DNA of 64,000 nucleotides, taken from Albula goreensis (Eukaryota; Chordata; Actinopteri; Albuliformes; Albulidae). This document shows positions 57,114 through 64,000 of this stretch, piece by piece. Location of the stretch: contig CM040752.1 in assembly GCA_022829145.1 (NCBI GenBank), forward strand, positions 28,675,586-28,739,585, written 5' to 3'. The notes beneath the pieces are model-generated. The model was not told where the DNA came from and did not search any database. It was given only the letters and a program-made list of their open reading frames with translations. The translations under genes and the position numbers were made by a program. Numbering within the stretch: the first letter of the stretch is position 1; every line of letters starts with the position of its first letter.

Positions 57114-58986
57114 GTACCCAGCCACCGCTGTAAGCTAATGATACAGCGATTGTTGAGCCGGTGCCGGCGATTGATGAGCGAATGAGAGTCGTTGTACGCG
57201 CCTGTCTATTGACTCATTTAACATGATCATGTATACAAATATACAATAGTATATGCAAATTATATGAAGATATGTTATTAATACGTATGTACTTGCTTTG
57301 CATTGAGTTACGTTTTTCTCTGTCTCGGGGTAAGGATAATCGGTTTGAAGGCCAATGATAAAGACTATGCAATTCACTAAATCATTTAAATCGACATTGT
57401 ATGCGCATCAAAAGATTACCTGTGGTACATTCATAAATGAATGTGGCATTGTAGTTGCTATTACACATCCTATTCGCTACGCGGCAGTCTTTAGATACCT
57501 GAGTATTTAGTTATCGTTTGGTTTGTCTTCAAGGAAGACAAGTGAATTTTGAATGGAAAGAGGAGCATGGTTGATGTAACTCCCAGAAACTGATTGAGGA
57601 TCAGCTAACTCAGCTGAAATTCTTATCAAATATTTACGTTCCAGCGGTTGCAGCTGATCTAGAGTCAGGGCTTACAGAGAAACGACCCCTCCTGAACGTA
57701 CAGGACTTCTCAGAGGCGTGAGACACTGAAACATGTATGTATTGTAACGATGTCTAAGAAAAGCACATTAGCTGGTTATAGTATTTCAGATAGAAGTATG
57801 TGTTATCAAAAACATTGCTGTCTAAAATTTTAAGTGTAAATGAGCTTTTTGCCAGCTAACTTGCTACAGCTTATTCGTTCTACAGCTGTACCGCTACTTA
57901 ATGATTAGTTTAAACCTGTTAACGTTTACGTTTTAAATCTCACCATGTTGTTTAAATTTGTTAAACTGTTTTTTAATCTTCCGATTTGTTCAAAGAGCAA
58001 AGTTATTTAACGTGTCAAAGCAATGAAATACAGTCTCGCCCAAAATCAAGTGGATGTGATAAGTAATCATGCAAACAATTGATTGCTGCTGAACAGACAG
58101 TTTTTAACTGGATATTACAAAAGCAATCTAAGTTGTTGCACTGTAAATATCGTGCTTTTTAGCACGTTAATTAATCGCTAAAACATTCTGTAACCCATTT
58201 AGCTATTGCATTTTCTTGTTTCTGTTTTGGCAATTTGCACCCTGGAGTTAAACCCAACCTAACTGAGCCAGTGGCTAATTTTGGTTGTGGTTTTGTTTGC
58301 CCCTAAACATCACATAAGTGGCTTCCTATTACTGCTAAAACAAACTCGGGCATAATAACTTCCGGGTGAACAGCTTGTTGCTCTGGACCTATACAGTGTA
58401 TTATACCAAAGAAATTGCATAAAGTTCCTTTTATTCAAAACTAACTGAAGTTGCGTGTAATATAAATTACTTGTGTTTTCCTATATCATTATCTGCTAAT
58501 CTAGAATGACGCGATGCCCTGTTGATTTTTAGAGGTTATGTCATCTTACTCTTTCAAGTGTTAAATACATGCTCACATGTATATGTATTAGTACTAATAT
58601 ATGTATTATGTATAATATATTATGCATGTATGTAATAATATATGTACTAATTAATACTACTGTTCACAAAGCACCTGTTCTTTTACCACCAAAGCTATTA
58701 ACATGAGCTTGCCTATAAGGTGGAAAGGTTGCAACAGTTTCAGTTGCAGCAGTAAAAAGAAGAGGAAAAGGATGTGTGAATGATGTGGACATGTATGTGG
58801 CTGAGCAGACTCAAGGTTGTGGAAGTACAGTTTCACATACACTGCTTGCTCTGACCATCTGTTGTAGCGCTTATTCCACATTTTTAGCACCATCGTAGTG
58901 AAGAGCTGTATTGCAGAGTTAATGGCTGTTCTGATGGATTGAAAATGCTCTGTTTTGTGGATATAAGCCTAATTTGTGGATATAAG

Positions 58987-59207
58987 TCATTACATTACTG
59001 TCATCTAGCTGATGCTTTTATCCAAAGGACTTTCAGTTGATTAGGCTGACCAGGGGCCAATCCCCCCTGGGAGCAATGTGGGGTTAAGGGCCTTTCTAAG
59101 GGCCCAACAACAATAGTGTCCTTGTTGTGGCTCGACTTGGTGACTTTAGCCACCTAACCTCAGGGGTCCCAGTCATGTACCTTAGCCACTAGACTACAGG
59201 CCGCCCC
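58987..59207 (-). mobile_element. tRNA-derived SINE, minus orientation
   Basis: This is the reverse complement of the element at 28674-28890, with the same order of tRNA-like head, ggccctt core and gataaaagc tail. The head ends at 59207 (ccgcccc) and the ATTAC-rich tail starts at 58987. It lies in the presumed NAA80 5' intron. Confidence 0.85.
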
Positions 59208-59311
59208 TAGTCCAGAGTTGCCACTGAGTACATTGCAGTACGTTTGGGGGCTAAAAATCTATTCAGACATAATGCAAAATTAAATTGAGTCAGGATATCA
59301 GACCCATAAGA

Positions 59312-59491
59312 GAGCTCTGTCATCTAAATACAATGGCTTCTAAACAACAGCATTGTTTTTTTTTTTTTACCTTGTCATTTACCATGCTTCAGAAAAAAAA
59401 CAATGCTGAGCTCTGTCATCTAAGCACAATGCCTTCTAAACAACAGCATTGTTTTTTTTTTTACCTTGTTATTTACCATGCTTCAGAAAAA
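59312..59491. repeat. 96-bp tandem duplication containing poly-T
   Basis: Two adjacent copies, starting at 59312 and 59408, both reading gagctctgtcatctaa and then aaacaacagcattg, a poly-T run, and accatgcttcag. They differ at only a few positions, so the duplication is recent. Confidence 0.9.
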
Positions 59492-59659
59492 ACTGAGGCT
59501 TCCATATAAGAAACTCATTTCCGTATTTGAGTGTGAGCCTTCATTATAAGCATTTTCCAACAGCTTTCGGTTAAATGAGAGATCAACAACATGCAGAACG
59601 ATATATATATAAGTATGTGATGCAGATTAGTGGTGTTTTTTTTGTAGAGCACAGCTATC

Positions 59660-62600
59660 ATGACCTCATCTGTGCATATTTCCTGGTTGTATGGTCATTC
59701 GAATGAGAATGTATGTGGAACTGTCAGTGCAATTCATACTTCCTCTCCTCTGTTCGGCATCTACTGCTCCATCTGCTTTCCTAGGTGAGTTTTTCATAGC
59801 CACCATCATTGAAGTGTTAGGTATAATTTACCTAACAGGGTTAGTAATTATTGATTTAATGGGGATCAAAAGGGCTATTTAAAGTAATGTATCTTTACTG
59901 GTTACATTTGTTAGTAAAATAACAACAGGCAGTTGGGTGTGGTAGGCAATTCTAATTGTGTTTAATAATTATGAAAGGTGGTGTTCATTACAGTCATGAG
60001 AGCAGATTTTCATCAGGATTGTTTTTAATTCTATGGCCAGTGACACATCAGTCGCTGAGGACTCTGATTGGCAGTTATGAATTGTTTTGGGATATGAGCC
60101 AGTATATAATCTTCCTGATGTACATTTGGATGTGGTTTCAACAGGTCTGATTTGAATGTGGCGTAACTTAAGCTTCTGTTTTTTTCTGCACATAAACGTA
60201 TTTACTAATCGCCTGTAAAAAGTGTTGCTGCTGCTACTGAAATTTCCCTCCACTCTTTCATGCCATTTAAATAGCACTCTCTGATTAAAATTTCAAACAT
60301 TGAGATTCATGATTTTCTGACTCATTGAGCTGTTGGGAATTTGTTGTGGTGGTTTATTTGTTTCCGAACAAGGACAGCGGAAGGAAGATGACATCCTCAC
60401 TGCCAGTGATGTTTGTGTAGGTGTAAAGCTCCTGTTGTAGCGCCTGCACTTTTTTAGTGTGGGTAATGCATACTGTGTATGATCTGTAGCTGTGTTTGAG
60501 TGGTCAGTGTGAGGCTGTGCTGACTGTGAGAGTGGTAGTCCACACAGGGATAAAAAATTTCACTGCTGACTACAGAAAACAATGTGGACTTCAGGCAGTA
60601 TCAGTAACAGTATCAGTGCCTGTTCTAACATAAGGGTAAATGGCTGCTTAAGTGTACCAGTGTACAGTGCAGCACACGTGTGCATGCACGCATGCATGCA
60701 TGTCTGTCTGTTTGTGTATGTATGTTTTATTTGTTCCATTCCAGGTATTGCAGACAGAAGGGTTTTGTTTAATTCAAATATTATACATGTATTTAAGCCT
60801 CTCACTGTTAAGGTTTCTTGTGAAGTAAGACAGAGATAAAACTAAGGTCAGGAGAAATTATTTGGATGGATGCAGTATTAAAACTTCTCAGAAGTTTAAT
60901 ATCATGAAAAACATATTTTAGACTTGAAAGCTGTGTAGAAAATAAGGGAACTTGAAGATAACTAAAATAAAAACAATATCTCGCACATGCTGTGAGGACA
61001 TACAAAGCAGAATTTTCCAATCATGTTGACGTCCCTTTTTTCCTGTGTGATCTTGTGCACCAGAATGCTTTCAGAATGAGTCTGTACATTTGGGCAGCTT
61101 TGTGAAATTCAACAGTGGAGCAATGCAGGACATAATTCCTTCCTTCCTGAAAACCACGAAACTCATGGCACATAAACAGCTCTCAAGTGCCTGCTTTTTA
61201 AAGTTCATCACATCTGTCAGTTATCTTAAGTCTTCTGCTGGCAACGTGGTGGCCACCCGCCTTGACACTAAATCCTGAGATCAGCTTTAACGAAGGCGTG
61301 TGTGCACGCTTTTTTTAGATGTATGAAAACAGAGATGTGCATGATGGTGTTTCATTAAATATTTTTTGACACGAGCGCTATTGAACCGATCTCCTACCCC
61401 TCGCCTGGAGCAGCTTGCATACCATCTTCGCAAGTAGCTGAAACAGAAAATGGGTCCACAACAGCTGAATGCTACACAGCTCTTTCCTTGACTGGCATGT
61501 TAGTTGGGAATACGGGTCGCCCATGGTTGGTTTGCCTGTTTTGGTCACGTTTGTTTTCTGTTGTTGTTAAGTTTTGTTGCAGTGTATACTCTGACATGGT
61601 CTGTTGACCCTTGCACTGTCATAGGGCCATGAGGTTTGACCACTTCTCCCTTTCCAGCAACTATATGCTCAGGTTTGTAAATGGGTTACAGAATAGGCAT
61701 GAATGTAAAATTTGAGCAGGTCAGTCTGTCAACCAAATGCATAAATAATGACATAAAAATAGTGTGGGCAGGGCGGGGCCCGCAGTAATGCGATAGCGCT
61801 AACACGCATGCTGGAGTCAGTCTAGTCAGTTGCCATTCGAGGCTGGAGCCGGGTGTCGGGTGGCGGCGTCTTGCTGATCTTCACTGTGCGTGTCGGGCCG
61901 CAGGTGCGATGACGAGGTGCGGGCAGTCCCCCTGCACAAGAGGCCGGACCTGGTGGAGGCCTGCGCGGACCTCGTCAACTCGGAGTGGCAGCGGAGCCGG
62001 GGGGCCCGGGTCCATGCCCTGCAGAAGTCGTGCCATGAGTTCCCTGTCTGCCTGGTGCTGCTGCAGGGGGCCGGTGATGGGGAGAAGCTGCTGGGCCATG
62101 CCAGGCTGTCCCAGGTTGTGGGACACAGTGGGAGCCTGTTCGTGGAGTCGGTGGTGGTGTCCAAAGCCCAGCGGGGGAAAGGCTATGGCCGCACCCTCAT
62201 GGAGGCCGCAGAGCGCTACGCCAGGGGCAGGGGTTTCCAGAGGCTGTGCCTGACCACACACGACAAGCAGCACTTCTACGCGCACCTGGGGTACGTGCTG
62301 TCCCAGCCGGTCCAGAACGCCGGAGCCATGACCAGCTTTGTGCCCATGGAGGTCTTGCAGAGGTTCTCCAGGCTTCCAGTAGCCGAGGGCCCATCTGTAT
62401 CTCTGAACAGTTCTGAAACACCCTCGTCCCAAGATAGCCCGACACCCGACTTGACCTCAGTTCCTCATTTAGCCTCTTCAGGCACAGCCCCTCCTCACCC
62501 ACCACCCCCTCCTCCACCTCCACCTCCACCTCCTCCCCTCCTTCCTCCCTCTTCTCTGCTGCTATTTGCCCCTGCCTCTTCTCCCCCTCTTCCCTCTAAC

Positions 62601-62752
62601 TCTTCATCCTCCATTTCCTCCTCATCTCCACCCCCTCCCCCCCTCCTCAGCAGACCTCTTTACCATCCCACCCCAAGGTGCAGACTCTGCTAGAGACTCC
62701 ATACAAGGATGTCAAGGGAACACCCATTTTCTGGATGCACAAGGACATATAA
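59660..62752 (+). CDS. naa80: NAA80 (NAT6), actin N-terminal acetyltransferase; frame break in the proline-rich tract
   Basis: NAA80 acetylates the processed N-terminus of actin in the cytosol, using acetyl-CoA, and its proline-rich part binds profilin. The main exon is 61904-62752 after the acceptor gggccgcag. It encodes a GNAT fold with LVEACADLVNSEW, then VVVSKAQRGKGYGRTLMEAA (the QxxGxG acetyl-CoA loop is QRGKGYG, about 62169-62189), LTTHDKQHFYAHLGY and a long polyproline tract (about 62490-62640). The conserved C-terminal end VKGTPIFWMHKDI with TAA at 62750-62752 lies in a different frame, so the frame changes within a C-rich run at about 62631-62648. Read straight on, the GNAT frame stops at 62691. 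The proposed first coding exon is 59648-59784 (ATG 59660, donor CTAG|gtgagt), whose phase fits exactly and adds 41 residues. Another possible upstream exon is 57645-57734. The GNAT domain and C-terminus are certain; the start is not. Confidence 0.88.
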
Positions 62753-63126
62753 ATCACTGTGAATAACAATGAGTCACAGCAGCAAAGTCATGCCCACTCA
62801 GGACATAGGTTCAAATGCATCAGTGCCTTCCTTATTTAGTTGTACATTAGTGTTTTTAAAAGACAGCCTAAATTACACTTTTTTACACTTACAGTTTTTA
62901 CTTCTCTTTTTCCTCTCACCCACAAACAGTATGTTATCAGCTCCTCCCACAGATAATCTCCCCTCAGACTCAGGAGGAAGTAGCAGCATGACTCCTCCTA
63001 TTCACAACAGCTGCAACACCAGTCGCATATTGCCAATGCGATCACAGGAGTACAGTGTCCACATATGACCAGTCCACGACTCTGAAGGTGTCCTTCTGGC
63101 CAGGGGACTTTTCTGGAGAGCAATGA

Positions 63127-63178
63127 CACCATGGGTTTACTCATCCTTTTTTTTTTTTTTTGTTGGTTTTTTTTTTTG
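63127..63178. repeat. Poly-T stretches
   Basis: Two T runs separated by GTTGG, downstream of NAA80. They may be the A-tail of a retroposed sequence in reverse, but no body was identified. Confidence 0.7.
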
Positions 63179-63207
63179 GTGAGACTGAGTCAAACTCTGC
63201 CTGTATT

Positions 63208-63812
63208 TGTATTTAGCAGATACACTTATTCAGAGTTACACAGTTTACATTGTCACACAATTGTCACAACCTGGCTCATAAGGCCATGACAAAAGAGGGA
63301 GATGACACAGGGAATTACAGGGCAAAATCTGAATTTATCATTAATTAAACCGAAACGCATACAAAAAGAAAAAAAACCGTGTGGAAGTCTGTAAGCTATC
63401 AGTTATGCATGTGCATGAATGAGTGAAAAGTGTAGTCATAGTGAGTGTTGTTCAATGCAAAAAGCCAAACAAATAAACGTGCGTGGAGAAGGCAAGCAAG
63501 CGACTAAGCCAGCGAGCCCACTGGAATGGGAGAAAGCAGGTTATATAGCATAGCGCACTCCATCCAGGTGTGCCTCAATCTAAGATGGCTCGTCCCAGCT
63601 CCGCCCACCAGCCTCCTGTTCCAAAATGAAAACGCAAATACACAGGAAACCGGCAAGCGGATCCAGGCAGCCGTAACACTATCCATTTATACATCAGGAC
63701 ATTTGCTGAAGCATTGCGGATTAAGTATCTTGCTGAAGGGTACAACAGCAGTGCCCTACCTGGAAATCCCCTCTGATCTGCTCCCTAACCATTATACAAC
63801 ACTGCTGCCTAT
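63208..63812 (-). mobile_element. tRNA-derived SINE interrupted by a later insertion
   Basis: The 3' tail lies at 63208-63250 (tatttagcagatacacttat, ttcagagttacacagttta). The body and tRNA-like head lie at about 63680-63812 (ctatccatttatac, gtatcttgctgaagggtaca, ctccctaaccattatacaac, gctgcc). Read on the minus strand these make one element split by about 420 bases of unrelated sequence. Confidence 0.6.
63259..63680. mobile_element. Unclassified insertion nested in a SINE
   Basis: Unrelated sequence between the two SINE parts, starting near tgtcacaacctggctcataa and ending near ccaggcagccgtaaca. TG...CA ends would suit a solo LTR, but I could not find a clean target-site duplication or convincing inverted repeats. 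A repeat-library search would settle the class. Confidence 0.4.
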
Positions 63813-64000
63813 GGCCTTCCTACCATCATAGACGGTGATGGCAAAGCTGGGACTTAAACTCCCAGATACACACACTCCACTGCTCCACCACAAACATGTG
63901 CCTTCACTCCATGCAGTACCCAAGGTCATATACCAGTCTTTTTTATGCAAGATGTATCCAATTTCTCCTTAGACTCCAAGCACAAGAAATTGTGGTTTAA

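Noticed and set aside
62769..63068. A 99-codon plus-strand frame downstream of NAA80
   Set aside because: It lies in the expected 3' UTR, has no recognised domain and a composition like non-coding sequence.

Overview
This is a stretch of vertebrate nuclear DNA, almost certainly from a teleost fish. Genes are split into short exons with GT-AG introns. Between them lie long CA/TG, GA and GAGT microsatellites, tRNA-derived SINEs of a type common in fish, small inverted-repeat (MITE-like) elements and a decayed Tc1/mariner relic. The genes were assembled exon by exon from splice sites, reading phase and remembered family sequences. No database search was possible.

Four genes are supported. (1) Bases 1-3308, plus strand: the last five coding exons of MST1 (hepatocyte growth factor-like protein / macrophage-stimulating protein), covering most of its catalytically dead serine-protease domain. 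(2) About 16549-33597, plus strand: a complete five-exon HMGA2 gene (three AT-hooks plus a tail, 111 aa). It has a possible untranslated first exon near 11.6-12.07 kb and a probable long 3' UTR that may run to the poly(A) signal at 42504. That stretch holds let-7-type sites, one of them 17 bases after the stop codon. (3) 48839-45713, minus strand: a complete four-exon orthologue of the small membrane protein gene C3orf18 (159 aa), which points tail-to-tail at HMGA2. (4) About 57.1-62.75 kb, plus strand: NAA80 (NAT6), the actin N-terminal acetyltransferase. Its GNAT domain, proline-rich tract and conserved C-terminal peptide are visible, but the last two are in different reading frames, separated by a C-rich run.

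In human, MST1, C3orf18 and NAA80 all lie in 3p21.31, whereas HMGA2 lies on 12q14. The window is therefore a 3p21-like block with an HMGA2-family gene sitting inside it. The genes do not form one pathway: a secreted ligand for the RON receptor, a chromatin architectural factor, an uncharacterised membrane protein and an actin-modifying enzyme.

The rest is intron and intergenic sequence. It contains four minisatellites (38, 42, 17 and 65 bp units) close to exon boundaries, polypurine/polypyrimidine tracts, SINEs, MITE-like repeats and a nested insertion near the right end. Several short possible exons (10.5, 44.1 and 50.2 kb) could not be assigned. I saw no CRISPR array, prokaryotic gene or clearly new biological system.
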